This document shows positions 10,058 to 17,996 of a stretch of DNA of 64,000 nt, one piece after another. The stretch spans positions 139,891 through 203,890 of the forward strand of contig NZ_WBMS02000015.1 in the NCBI RefSeq assembly GCF_008923205.2. Reading direction: 5' to 3'. Made by a program: the position numbers and the translations under genes. Under the pieces are notes generated by a model that was not told where the DNA came from, ran no database searches, and worked only from the letters and a program-made list of their open reading frames with translations. This stretch comes from Actinomadura physcomitrii (GTDB lineage Bacteria > Actinomycetota > Actinomycetes > Streptosporangiales > Streptosporangiaceae). Every line of letters starts with the position of its first letter. Position 1 is the stretch's first letter.

Positions 10058-10965
10058 CGCACGACCACATCTGGCAGCAGCTCCAAGGGCTGCTCCAGAG
10101 CGCGAGCCGCCGCGTCATCCTCATCGCGCCCTTCATCAAACAGGATGTATTCCAGGCGGCACTAGACACCATCCCCAGCCACGTCACCGACATCGACTGC
10201 GTCACCCGATGGTCGGTCGCCGAGATCGCCGCGGGAGTCTCCGACCCCGAAATCGCCGAGATCGCCGCCGACGACGATCGGACACACGTCCGGCTGTGTC
10301 ACAACCTGCACGCGAAGCTGTACATCGCCGACGAACGCTGCCTTGTCGGCTCGGCCAACTTGACCGCGACAGCGACCGGACGCGTCACCGACGCCAACCT
10401 GGAACTGCTCCTCGAAACGGAGGCGAGCCACCCAGAAGTGCGCCGGGTATTGAACGCCATCGATAGTGACACTGTGTCAGCCACCCCTGAACTGGCCAAA
10501 CTCCTGCGCGAGCAAGCCGAGCTCCTGAAAGCAGACCAGGAGGCGCCGCGCATCGTGATCCCCGGGCAAGGACCTCGCACAACGCGGTGGCTCCCCGAAA
10601 CGCGACGCCCACAGCGCCTGTACCGGGTGTACTGCGGACGTCACCACACCATCGGACGAGACGTCCTCGCCGGAGTGTTGCGCGACCTCGCGCAACTCGA
10701 CCTCCCACCCGGCCTCTCCGAGACGGAATTCGCCACGGCAGTTCGCGCGCGCCTGCGCGAACTGCCAGAAGTCCACAAACTCACCGACGCCGGCGCCCTC
10801 AGCCTCGCCGAAGCCACCGAAGAACTGACGGCAGACGGAACGTTCACACACGAGCAGGCCCAGCGCGCCGTGGAAAACCTCGGTGAATGGCTCCAACACT
10901 TCGACGAGGTCCATTTCGTGCCAACTGGGCCTTGGGAAATTCGACAAGGGAAGATAATCAAATGA
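10054..10965 (+). CDS. Phospholipase D-family nuclease (single HKD motif) of the PT-linked restriction module
   Basis: The 303-residue protein has one HxKxxxxD motif, HAKLYIAD (His86, Lys88, Asp93), followed by the Ser-Ala-Asn-Leu-Thr segment at 100-104 that completes a PLD active site. One motif per chain implies a dimeric enzyme, as in PLD nucleases such as Nuc or DrmC of DISARM. The remaining 170 residues are unassigned. It is the third gene of the coupled trio and the only obvious nuclease, so it probably makes the DNA breaks. Start is GTG 10054 overlapping the GHKL stop. Confidence 0.82.
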   Translation: MTHDHIWQQLQGLLQSASRRVILIAPFIKQDVFQAALDTIPSHVTDIDCVTRWSVAEIAAGVSDPEIAEIAADDDRTHVRLCHNLHAKLYIADERCLVGSANLTATATGRVTDANLELLLETEASHPEVRRVLNAIDSDTVSATPELAKLLREQAELLKADQEAPRIVIPGQGPRTTRWLPETRRPQRLYRVYCGRHHTIGRDVLAGVLRDLAQLDLPPGLSETEFATAVRARLRELPEVHKLTDAGALSLAEATEELTADGTFTHEQAQRAVENLGEWLQHFDEVHFVPTGPWEIRQGKIIK

Positions 10966-11107
10966 CCTCTGTCTGTCTATATACAGAGAACGATTCTCGG
11001 GGCTTGAGGTGGCGCGTGTGATTGTCCTTCCGGATGTCGAGGCCTCTGGATCACGCAGATAAAACCATGACTTGACGTGCGGAGCGGAGTCCTCCTAATT
11101 TCGCGCA

Positions 11108-11977
11108 ATGTGCAGCGCGGACGGGAATGATGCAGCCAACAGGTCGCCAGTCAATTCGATGCAGGAGCCATCGCCGGGCATCCGGGCGGTCTCCTATGGG
11201 GGAGGGGTGCAGTCCACTGCGCTCCTAGTTCTTGCCGCGCACAAGAGGATCGACTTCCCGATCTTCTTGTTCGCCAACGTAGGCGACGACAGCGAACATC
11301 CTGACACGCTCGCCTACGTTAACGATATTGCGAGGCCGTATGCGCGGCAGAACGGCATCGAGTTGATCGAGGTCAAGCGTTGCCGCCGAGACGGCACATC
11401 CGAGACACTCTGGGAACGCCTCAACCAGAGGAACTCGCGTTCGATCCCGATTCCCGTCCGAATGGGGAACGGTGCTCCCGGGCGCAGATCCTGCACGTCA
11501 GACTTCAAGATCAAGGTGATCGGCAGGTGGCTCAAGCGGCATGGCGCAACAGCCGCATCCCCCGCTGCCGTCGGCATCGGAATCTCGCTCGATGAGATCC
11601 ACCGAGCAAACAAACGTCGAAGTGAACCGCACGAGGTCATCGAATACCCCCTATTGCAACTCGGCCTCCGACGCGATGACTGCGCCCAGATCATCACCGA
11701 CGCAGGCCTGCCTGTTCCGCGGAAGAGTGCATGCTTCTTCTGTCCACTGAAAACCGTAGGCGCATGGCGGGAGCAGCGGTACCGCGAACCTGATCTCTTT
11801 TGGAAATCGGTTCATCTCGAGGAAGTCCTGAATGAGCGACGAGCCATGCTCGGAAGGGACCCTGCCTATCTCACCCGCTATGGCGTCCCCCTCGACCAAG
11901 CCATAAAACCCGAGAACCCTGCCGCCTCGGACGAGATGCAAGACCCGGGTTGTGATTCCGGCTGGTGCATGACCTGA
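11108..11977 (+). CDS. PP-loop ATPase of the PAPS reductase-like superfamily, function unknown
   Basis: The 289-residue protein has a PP-loop SYGGGVQSTALL near residue 29, then FANVGDDSEHP, a cysteine in RRSCTSDFKI, a CFFCP pair and the C-terminal GCDSGWCMT. The cysteines suggest metal or cluster binding, or sulfur transfer. It is related to the DndC/SspD fold but clearly a different subfamily. It sits alone 142 nt after the PLD gene with its own leader, so membership in the PT system is unproven. ATG 11159 is a plausible shorter start directly before the PP-loop. Similar stand-alone proteins are common in actinomycetes and their phages; substrate unknown. Confidence 0.7.
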   Translation: MCSADGNDAANRSPVNSMQEPSPGIRAVSYGGGVQSTALLVLAAHKRIDFPIFLFANVGDDSEHPDTLAYVNDIARPYARQNGIELIEVKRCRRDGTSETLWERLNQRNSRSIPIPVRMGNGAPGRRSCTSDFKIKVIGRWLKRHGATAASPAAVGIGISLDEIHRANKRRSEPHEVIEYPLLQLGLRRDDCAQIITDAGLPVPRKSACFFCPLKTVGAWREQRYREPDLFWKSVHLEEVLNERRAMLGRDPAYLTRYGVPLDQAIKPENPAASDEMQDPGCDSGWCMT

Positions 11978-12214
11978 CGTGCATGGAGACCGAATAACGG
12001 CATGAGGACCGCAACAAATTGCGGCTTGTCCTTCTACGCCCTCCAGTGCTCCAGGACAGGGGAGGCCCCGCGTCATCGCCTTGAGGCCCGAGGATGCTCG
12101 AAATGCTTGTTGTCAGCGGCGCTCACGCGCCCCTCTGCTTCAAGCTCAAGTGAGACACAAGGGGATGAAGTTCCCATACTGATATGAGCAGGGCGAGAAC
12201 GGGTACCGAGCAGA
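11978..12214. other. Intergenic stretch before the IS3-type remnant
   Basis: Roughly 240 bases with no convincing gene, promoter motif or repeat. The left end of the IS3-type element should be here, but I could not identify a terminal inverted repeat. Confidence 0.4.
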
Positions 12215-12670
12215 GTGACGGTGACCAGCCACGACCTCCCGGCCTCCGACGGGCCACGAGCAGGCCGACCCAAGCGCCGCCACTTCAGCGCCGCCTACAA
12301 GCTGCGGGCGGTGGAGGAGTGCGACGCCGCCGAGAAGGGCGAAAAGGGCGCGTTGCTGCGCCGAGAAGGGCTGTATGACTCCAGCATTCAGCTGTGGCGT
12401 CGCCAGCGCGAGGCCGGGGAGTTGACCGAGTCGGGTCCGGCGACCGCGCCGCGTAAGAGCAAGTCGCCCGAGCAGGCCAAATTGGAGCGGTTGCGGAAGG
12501 AGAACGAGCGTCTGACCCGTCGATCGGAGCGGGCGGAGAAGAAACTGGCGCAGACCGAGGCCGCCTTGGACATGATGGGAAAAGGTTTCGCGCTCTTGGA
12601 GATGATGTCCGAGAGCGCGGACACCGAGAACTCGTTAGCACCTGCCGGCGGGAAACCTTCGACCTGCTGA
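12215..12670 (+). CDS. IS3-family transposase OrfA (helix-turn-helix subunit)
   Basis: The 151-residue product has an N-terminal HTH of the IS3/IS911 OrfA type (RRHFSAAYKLRAVEE onward) and a central leucine-zipper-like coiled coil rich in E, R and K (about residues 88-125), the usual OrfA layout. The downstream OrfB reading frame is in the -1 frame relative to it, as expected for programmed -1 frameshifting. OrfA seems intact, but its OrfB is truncated, so the element should be inactive. Confidence 0.75.
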   Translation: MTVTSHDLPASDGPRAGRPKRRHFSAAYKLRAVEECDAAEKGEKGALLRREGLYDSSIQLWRRQREAGELTESGPATAPRKSKSPEQAKLERLRKENERLTRRSERAEKKLAQTEAALDMMGKGFALLEMMSESADTENSLAPAGGKPSTC

Positions 12671-13173
12671 CTGGGCACCTTCCCATCACTATCTCCTGCA
12701 CGTTGTCGGGTGCGCCGCTTTCCAGTTTCTACCGGCGCCGCAAGCCTGTGTCCAGCATCGTGGAGCGGGCGCCCCGGCCGACACGGCCCAACGCACTGTC
12801 TGAGACCGATCGGGAGGAATTGGTGGCCGTGCTCAACAGCGGCCGGTTCGTCGACAAGGCGCCCCGGCAGGTGTGGGCGACCTTGCTGGACGAGGGCGTC
12901 TACCTGGCGCCGGTATCGACGATGTACCGGGAGCTGCGGGCGCCTGACCAGGTCCGTGAGCGACGCGCCCACGCCGGCCACGAGGCCCGCAAAAGGCCCT
13001 ACCTGGTCGCCCACGGCCGGAGTGACCGGGGGAACACCGACCGCGGAACGATCATGGAACCCGAGGCGGATCGGGGCCAAGCCACCACATCGATGAGGCA
13101 CTCGAATTGGCCAGAAGGTCGTGAAGTGGAGCAAACGGACGGTCGGTGCGGTCGTCGGCTTGGCGGTAGGTGA
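12622..13173 (+). pseudogene. IS3-family transposase OrfB, N-terminal remnant
   Basis: In the -1 frame after OrfA the translation runs through a start region of IS3 OrfB type (FYRRRKP, then ALSETDREELVAVLNSGRF and DEGVYLAPVSTMYRELRA). Similarity stops at about 13,015, just before where the catalytic DDE domain should begin; the rest of the reading frame looks like noise. No D-D-35-E motif remains. An ATG at 12703 opens part of this frame. I read it as a deletion derivative. The boundary on the right is approximate. Confidence 0.65.
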
Positions 13174-13420
13174 CGCGCGCTGAGAGCGCCGTTTGAGCTC
13201 GGCCCGCCAGGCGCGTCCTCCCGCCCGCTTCCAGGAGCTTGGCGCGGGCGGCGGGTTGTCCGGCGGCGAACGCTGATCGGTGGTGTCAACGACGCCGCAT
13301 TCTTCAGCCGCCGTCGACAGGTGGAGGGCGTGGCGGTTTGACGGTGACCGCCCCGCTCGCTGCGAGTGGCTACCGGCTCAGATCCGGCGGCAATGCGGTC
13401 GATGCTTCGGATTTGCGAGA

Positions 13421-14026
13421 TCATCTGCTGATGTAGTTGTGCAGGGCGGTGTTGCATGCGGCTTGGCGGGTGCTGTCATGTGGGAATCGGCGGCGACACT
13501 CGGTGCCAACCCACTTTGGCGTCCGGTGCTTGGGCTCGGGCCGAGACGAATGAGCGCGTCGGCGGCTGTGATGGACGGCATGGCTGGATGTGCTGTGTGT
13601 TCTTCTTGCTCTGGGCTGGTCCGACGTCCAGTGGTGCCGGGAAGCCGTTTCAGTTCGTGGCGGCCGACCCGCTGGGACGACGGTGGGCTGGTGAGGGCTG
13701 CTCGTGCGGGAGGACCGGTGCTGCTGGGAAGCCTTTCGATTCGGTGTGCTCGAAGGGCCGGGCGTCGCTGGTTGTGGTGCGGGTGTTTGAGGTGCCTGCG
13801 CCTGGGCGGCGGCGCTGGTGGGCCGCGCGTTTACGGTCGACGATCTGCCGAGTTCGAACGCTGTCACGGCGCCCGTGGCGATGATCGCGCCGGCGATGGC
13901 CGCAGCCGTCCGCTTTCGATTGCGAGTGCGGGACCGGCGGTGGCTGTTGCGGGGCTTGATGCGCCAGGGTTCGTCGGGCTCGGGCGGGATGCGTCCGCGG
14001 GATGCTGGCGGCAGATCGTTCAGCAT
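13421..14026 (-). CDS. Small membrane-anchored or exported protein with Cys-containing C-terminus
   Basis: From ATG 14026 the product has 201 residues. A basic N-terminal region (RRSRTRNRKRT) precedes one hydrophobic segment (about residues 36-55, AAAIAGAIIATGAV), then a long Pro/Ser/Thr/His-rich linker, then a compact C-terminal motif VGTECRRRFPHDS with a second cysteine in AACNTAL. This type II-anchored layout with a two-cysteine tail is common in actinomycete cell-surface proteins. The frame stays open upstream to 14596, but that extension has no protein-like character and I excluded it. Function unknown. Confidence 0.5.
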   Translation of the reverse strand: MLNDLPPASRGRIPPEPDEPWRIKPRNSHRRSRTRNRKRTAAAIAGAIIATGAVTAFELGRSSTVNARPTSAAAQAQAPQTPAPQPATPGPSSTPNRKASQQHRSSRTSSPHQPTVVPAGRPPRTETASRHHWTSDQPRARRTHSTSSHAVHHSRRRAHSSRPEPKHRTPKWVGTECRRRFPHDSTRQAACNTALHNYISR

Positions 14027-14216
14027 CCTGCATGGGTACCGAAGCCCCCCGGTCGGCTGCGACAGGACGGGCTCGGCTGTGTGTTTTGTTGACTCGATCG
14101 GTACCCGTTCCTTGGGGAGTGACAGGTGAGAGACCCTGCCTCGGGCTGCAGATACCGGTCGGCGCGGCGCCGCTTGAGTCCTCGACGACCCTTGGAGGCG
14201 ATGCTCTCGTCCTTCC

Positions 14217-14672
14217 TCAGCCCATCGCGTGGCGGCCGAGGTGTCCACGGGGTAGGGAGCACAGGTGGCCTGAGGCAGAGCTGCGGCTGCAAAACTCGGC
14301 GGAGAAGATGCGCGTGCGTTCCCTGTCCCAGGCGACCCAGAGGGTGAGCTCGCCGCTCTCGCCGCTCTCGCCGCTTTCCGCGCTGAAGGCGACGTGTTCG
14401 CCCGCGTGGTCGCGTTCGTGGCTGCACTGCAAGGTCGGCTCAGGACCGAGGTTGAGCCGGGTTCGACTGCGGCGCCAGGGCAGGCGGACCAACTCGGCGA
14501 GATCGGCGTCAGCGAGCTCGATCGACTCCTGGCATACGGATGTTTCGGCGTTCGAGGGATTAAGCGGGAACTCATCTGCGGCGATATCTGCGACAACCTT
14601 CATGGCCACTGATGATTCCGCTCCGGACAGCTCCACAGCTTGTCTAGCGAGTCGGCGGCGCGTCTGATCCAT
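14217..14672 (-). CDS. Possible small hypothetical protein
   Basis: From ATG 14672 a 151-residue product could be made. It contains a short acidic repeat (SAESGESGESGEL) and a segment LWVAWDRERTRIF that looks protein-like, but I recognise no family. It sits between two transposon remnants, so it may be a decayed or spurious gene. Coding support is weak. Confidence 0.3.
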   Translation of the reverse strand: MDQTRRRLARQAVELSGAESSVAMKVVADIAADEFPLNPSNAETSVCQESIELADADLAELVRLPWRRSRTRLNLGPEPTLQCSHERDHAGEHVAFSAESGESGESGELTLWVAWDRERTRIFSAEFCSRSSASGHLCSLPRGHLGRHAMG

Positions 14673-14795
14673 AACGTACAAAAAGTGACCAGAGCGGGCA
14701 GACGTCCAGGCGCGGCGGCAGAATGCGCGGCTGGCCCTCGAGGACGAGCGGGCCGCTGAGCGGGCCGCGGGCCAACGGACTGCAATGACCGCCCG

Positions 14796-15010
14796 GTGAT
14801 GGAACATCCTCCTGAGCCCTGGCCCGAGCGCGCCGGTCAGTGGACCGGGCGTCTGCCGGAGCGGATCCGGAAGCTTCACACCGGTTCCGGCGCGACGTAC
14901 GGATCGTCGCGAGTGCACGCCGAACTGCGTAGCCGAGGACATCCAAGAACCGGCAAGCGGGGTCGAGCGGTGACGTGCGAGCTTCGGATCGTTGATGCAG
15001 GGAGGGCATC
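14796..15010 (+). pseudogene. IS3-family OrfB fragment (second remnant)
   Basis: A short stretch encodes RIRKLHTGSGATYGSSR then VHAELRSRGH, matching the conserved region of IS3 OrfB proteins just before the DDE domain (consensus style IR-H-S-TYGSPRVHAEL). Nothing catalytic follows and no OrfA precedes it. It is an isolated remnant, probably of a different copy from the one at 12.2 kb, because the parts do not join. Confidence 0.55.
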
Positions 15011-15137
15011 GGAGCCTCCGGCGATGCGGGCCGGCTTCCTGCTGAGCTGGCCACACCTCGCTGATACTGGCGACGAGCTCACTCGCAGATCCGAGCGGAG
15101 GACGAAGCGCCACCTCTGACGCCGCGCTCGTTTGCCG

Positions 15138-15605
15138 TTACGGCTGTTCGCCGTGTTCGAGGTAGCGGGTGGTGGCGTCGTGGTGGGCGGCGTGGGCATG
15201 GACGAGGCGGCGGGCCAGGCGGGGGATCGTCAGGTCGTGGATCTGGATGATGTCGTGGAAGTGGTAGCCGACGAGTTCGACAGGGTCGAGGCGGATGGCG
15301 TTGAGATGGTCGGTGGTGAGGGTGCCGCCGTCGAATAGGAAGAGGATTTTGTCGCCTTCGGTGTCGTTGGGGGCCCAGTCGGCGACCAGGAGTCGGCCGA
15401 TCGGTGGGCTGATGCCGAGTTCTTCGGCGACTTCGCGCGCTGCGGCTTGCCGGGGGGTTTCGCCGTCCTCGACGTAGCCGCCGGGGATGTCGCGGTAGTC
15501 CTTGTAGGAGGGGTCGACCAGCATGATGCGGTCGCGGTCGTCGAAGAACAGGACACCTGCCGCCGCGCGGGCGCGGGTGAAGCTCGCTGCCGGGTCATCG
15601 GTCAC
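15138..15605 (-). CDS. Nudix hydrolase
   Basis: From GTG 15605 the protein has 155 residues. The Nudix box spans about residues 42-64: it begins GGYVEDGETP, then REVAEELG, matching GX5EX7REUXEEXGU. The substrate cannot be told from sequence; a nucleoside diphosphate linked to another group is the family norm. Before the IS5-type insertion this gene lay about 22 bases downstream of the XRE-TPR regulator, so the two probably formed an operon that is now interrupted. Start choice is uncertain because no clear Shine-Dalgarno sequence precedes it. Confidence 0.8.
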   Translation of the reverse strand: MTDDPAASFTRARAAAGVLFFDDRDRIMLVDPSYKDYRDIPGGYVEDGETPRQAAAREVAEELGISPPIGRLLVADWAPNDTEGDKILFLFDGGTLTTDHLNAIRLDPVELVGYHFHDIIQIHDLTIPRLARRLVHAHAAHHDATTRYLEHGEQP

Positions 15606-15628
15606 AGCAGTGAGGGTAGGAGATCGGG

Positions 15629-16543
15629 CTAGGCCGTGTTTCGAAGTAGGTGGAGCCATTCGTCGATGGTGATGATCTGCAGGATGGCCTGGTAGCGGAC
15701 GCAGAGCTTGTCGTAGCGGGTGGCCATGGCCCGATGGCGTTTGAGGCGGTTGATGCCGCATTCGACGGCGTGGCGGGCGCGGTAGTCGATCGGGTCGAAT
15801 GCCGGTGGACGGCCGCCGTGGCTGCCCCGCCGCCGGCGGTGGCCGGCCTGGTCGGCCGGCACTGGGATCGTGGCCGCGATACCGCGTCGGCGCAGGTGAG
15901 CACGGATCGCCCTCGACGAGTAGGCCTTATCGGCCCGAACCCGATCGGGCCGGGTCCGGGGGCGCCCCCGTCCGAGCCTGGCGATGCGGATGCCGGCCAT
16001 CACCGCCTCGAACTGCGGGGCGTCACCACGCTGCCCGGCCGTCACCACCAGCGACAACGCTCGTTGCCCCTGCTCGCACGCCAGATGCACCTTGGTCGAC
16101 AGCCCACCGCGCGAGCGTCCCAACCCGTGATCGTCCGGCTCGATGCTCGTCCCGCCGGGTGGCTCGCGCTGCAGATCGACTCGTCGGCGGGCACCGGCGG
16201 CGTGCTGATGCGCCCGCACGATGGTGGAGTCGACGTTCACCTCCCAGCCGATCAGCCCCAACGCATCGGCCCGGGCCTGCAGGGCGGCCACGATCCGTGC
16301 CCAGCAGCCGCTGCGCTGCCAGCGGCGGAACAATCCGTACACCGCCTGCCACGAGCCATAGCAGGCAGGCACATCCCGCCAGGGTGCGCCAGTGCGCACC
16401 CGCCAGCGGATCCCGTCGATCAACTGCCGTTTCGTCCACTTCGACGGCCGACCCGGCCCCTTGGGCACCGGCAGCAGCGGCTCCAGGACCGCCCACTGCC
16501 CATCGGTCAGGTCAAACCGCCTCGTCACCACTACGCTGGCCAC
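15629..16543 (-). CDS. IS5-family transposase
   Basis: From GTG 16543 (GGAGA a few bases upstream) the product has 304 residues. An N-terminal DUF4096-like region ([16 protein letters not shown], then [16 protein letters not shown]) is followed by the DDE catalytic core: D in [14 protein letters not shown] in VRADKAYSS and E in [14 protein letters not shown]. Length and all catalytic residues are intact, so it should be active. Its TAG stop is made from the duplicated target TA plus the flanking G, so the element itself has no stop and borrows it from CTAG targets. Confidence 0.92.
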   Translation of the reverse strand: MASVVVTRRFDLTDGQWAVLEPLLPVPKGPGRPSKWTKRQLIDGIRWRVRTGAPWRDVPACYGSWQAVYGLFRRWQRSGCWARIVAALQARADALGLIGWEVNVDSTIVRAHQHAAGARRRVDLQREPPGGTSIEPDDHGLGRSRGGLSTKVHLACEQGQRALSLVVTAGQRGDAPQFEAVMAGIRIARLGRGRPRTRPDRVRADKAYSSRAIRAHLRRRGIAATIPVPADQAGHRRRRGSHGGRPPAFDPIDYRARHAVECGINRLKRHRAMATRYDKLCVRYQAILQIITIDEWLHLLRNTA

Positions 16544-16647
16544 GAGGTCTCCGGGAATCAGGGTCTTCTTGGTCGATGACCCCTGTACCGGAGACCTCAC
16601 TGCTTTCGTGGCCGGACACGCCGCTCATCCCACTTTGAGACACGGCC
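15632..16647 (-). mobile_element. IS5-family insertion sequence, complete, 1,016 bp
   Basis: The ends read GGCCGTGTTTCGAAGTAGG (left) and GGCCGTGTCTCAAAGTGGG (right, reverse complement), imperfect terminal inverted repeats with about four mismatches in 19. Each end is flanked by TA, and the outer bases make CTA-element-TAG, so the target was CTAG with the central TA duplicated, as expected of the IS427 type of IS5 elements. It carries one transposase gene. Confidence 0.85.
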
Positions 16648-17873
16648 TAGATGATGTTCATGCGGCGGGCGAGATCGGCCAGGGAACGGCTGCGCCGGCC
16701 GGTGGCTGTGTCGTGGAGCTGGTGGACGAGTTGGCGGCTCATGACGTGGGCGTGGACCTGTTCGGCAGCGCGGCGTTCGGCGGTGAGGAGTTCGCCAATG
16801 GCTTCGTCGATCTTGTTCCGGGCGCGGTAGGCGTTGACGACTTCGAGGCTGTGCCGGACGGCGCGTTCGGCGGGCAGGTGGGCGGTGTCGATTCCGGGGA
16901 TGAGGTCGAGTGCGGTGGGGACGTCTCCGAGTGCCATGGCGGTGGTGACGCGGTGGATGCGCACGTTGGTGGGGCCGAAGGCGGTCCACAGGTGGTTGGC
17001 GTCGGCACCGAGCTCTTCGGCGATCTGTTCGGCACGAGCGAGGTAGTCGTTGGCGACGGTGCGGTTGCCGGCTCGGGCGGCGGCGACGGCGCCGGGGAGA
17101 AGCAGGGTGCCGTGGATTGATAGGCGCGTGGGTGAGCGGTGCGCGTTCTGGCGTTCGAGGTATCCGGAGGCGTGCTGGGCCATGGCGGCGGCTTCGTCGA
17201 GGCGGCCTTGGGATTGCAGGGCGTGGATGACCGAGCGGAACAGGGATCCGATGACGGTGGGATCGGCGGTGCGTTCAGCCATGGTGAGCCCGCGTTGGGC
17301 GGCGATCCAGGCGAGGTCGGTTTCGCCGAGTTTGGTGAGGATCATCGCTGCGGATTGGTTGGCCAGCGCGGCGAGCCGGTCCGCTTCGGGCTGATGCTGA
17401 GCCTGCGCCTCTCGGGTGGCGAGGTGGGTTTGGGTGAGCAGCGCCGGTAACCGGGCCAGCATCTGTGCGTAGCGCGATTGCTGGTAGGCGGTCATTGCCT
17501 CGGCGACGTCTCGGCGGAGGAAGTCGAGGCGAGGCGCTTCCGGCTCCGCGTCGAGGGCGGCCAGCAGCGGCGATAGCTGCCGGTAGTCGGTGAGCGCGGA
17601 GCGGATCGGACCGACGTCGAGGGCGGACGGCTCTGCGCGGGTCGGTGTGCTGGGCTGCGGCCCGATGAGGTCGAAGACAGAGATGCGCAGTGCGTCGGCG
17701 AGGGCTCGGATGACCGAGAGCCGGTCCAGTGGGGCGCGGTCGTTCTCGATCTTGCTGAGCCAGTCCTCGGTTCGTCCGACCAGGCCGGCCAGGACCTCTT
17801 GGGGCATGCCGCGGCGGACGCGGTGCCAGGCCACGCGTTGCCCGGGTGACAGGTCTTGCCAGTGATCGCTCAT
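16647..17873 (-). CDS. XRE-family transcriptional regulator with TPR-like C-terminal domain
   Basis: The 408-residue protein has an N-terminal Cro/C1-type HTH (residues about 9-65; LSPGQRVAWHRVRRGMPQ, then LVGRTEDWLSKIENDRAP) and a long helical TPR-like repeat region. This is the common actinomycete sensor-regulator layout. It is divergent from the biosynthetic operon and is the obvious candidate to control it. The TAG stop is disrupted and rebuilt by the IS element. The reading frame stays open upstream to 19073, but ATG 17873 begins the HTH directly, so the longer version is rejected. Confidence 0.88.
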   Translation of the reverse strand: MSDHWQDLSPGQRVAWHRVRRGMPQEVLAGLVGRTEDWLSKIENDRAPLDRLSVIRALADALRISVFDLIGPQPSTPTRAEPSALDVGPIRSALTDYRQLSPLLAALDAEPEAPRLDFLRRDVAEAMTAYQQSRYAQMLARLPALLTQTHLATREAQAQHQPEADRLAALANQSAAMILTKLGETDLAWIAAQRGLTMAERTADPTVIGSLFRSVIHALQSQGRLDEAAAMAQHASGYLERQNAHRSPTRLSIHGTLLLPGAVAAARAGNRTVANDYLARAEQIAEELGADANHLWTAFGPTNVRIHRVTTAMALGDVPTALDLIPGIDTAHLPAERAVRHSLEVVNAYRARNKIDEAIGELLTAERRAAEQVHAHVMSRQLVHQLHDTATGRRSRSLADLARRMNII

Positions 17874-17996
17874 CACGGATCTCCGCCGAGTGACCCCGGA
17901 TTTTCTTTCCGGGTGGTGGCCCTCCTGCGGTTCTAACTTCTTGGCGATCGCGCCGCAACGGGTTCGGCGCACAGAGCGAGTTCGGAGGTGGTCACC
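17874..17996. promoter_or_regulatory. Divergent promoter region of regulator and biosynthetic operon
   Basis: The 123-base gap separates the regulator start from the glycosyltransferase start. It contains a perfect inverted repeat (listed separately). The downstream end carries GGAGG at 17984-17988, spaced 8 bases from GTG 17997. Confidence 0.6.
17895..17913. promoter_or_regulatory. Inverted repeat CCCGGA-N7-TCCGGG, candidate operator
   Basis: A perfect 6-bp inverted repeat with a 7-base T-rich spacer lies 22 bases upstream of the XRE regulator start. The position suits an autoregulatory operator that could also control the divergent operon. No -10/-35 assignment was made. Confidence 0.5.

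Noticed and set aside
10966-11000. Short CTCTGT/ACAGAG hairpin after the PLD gene as a terminator
   Set aside because: A 6-bp stem with a 10-base loop and no T-run is too weak to call.
13421-14596. 391-codon frame containing the small anchored protein
   Set aside because: Upstream part lacks protein-like sequence; the basic region and membrane helix start after ATG 14026.
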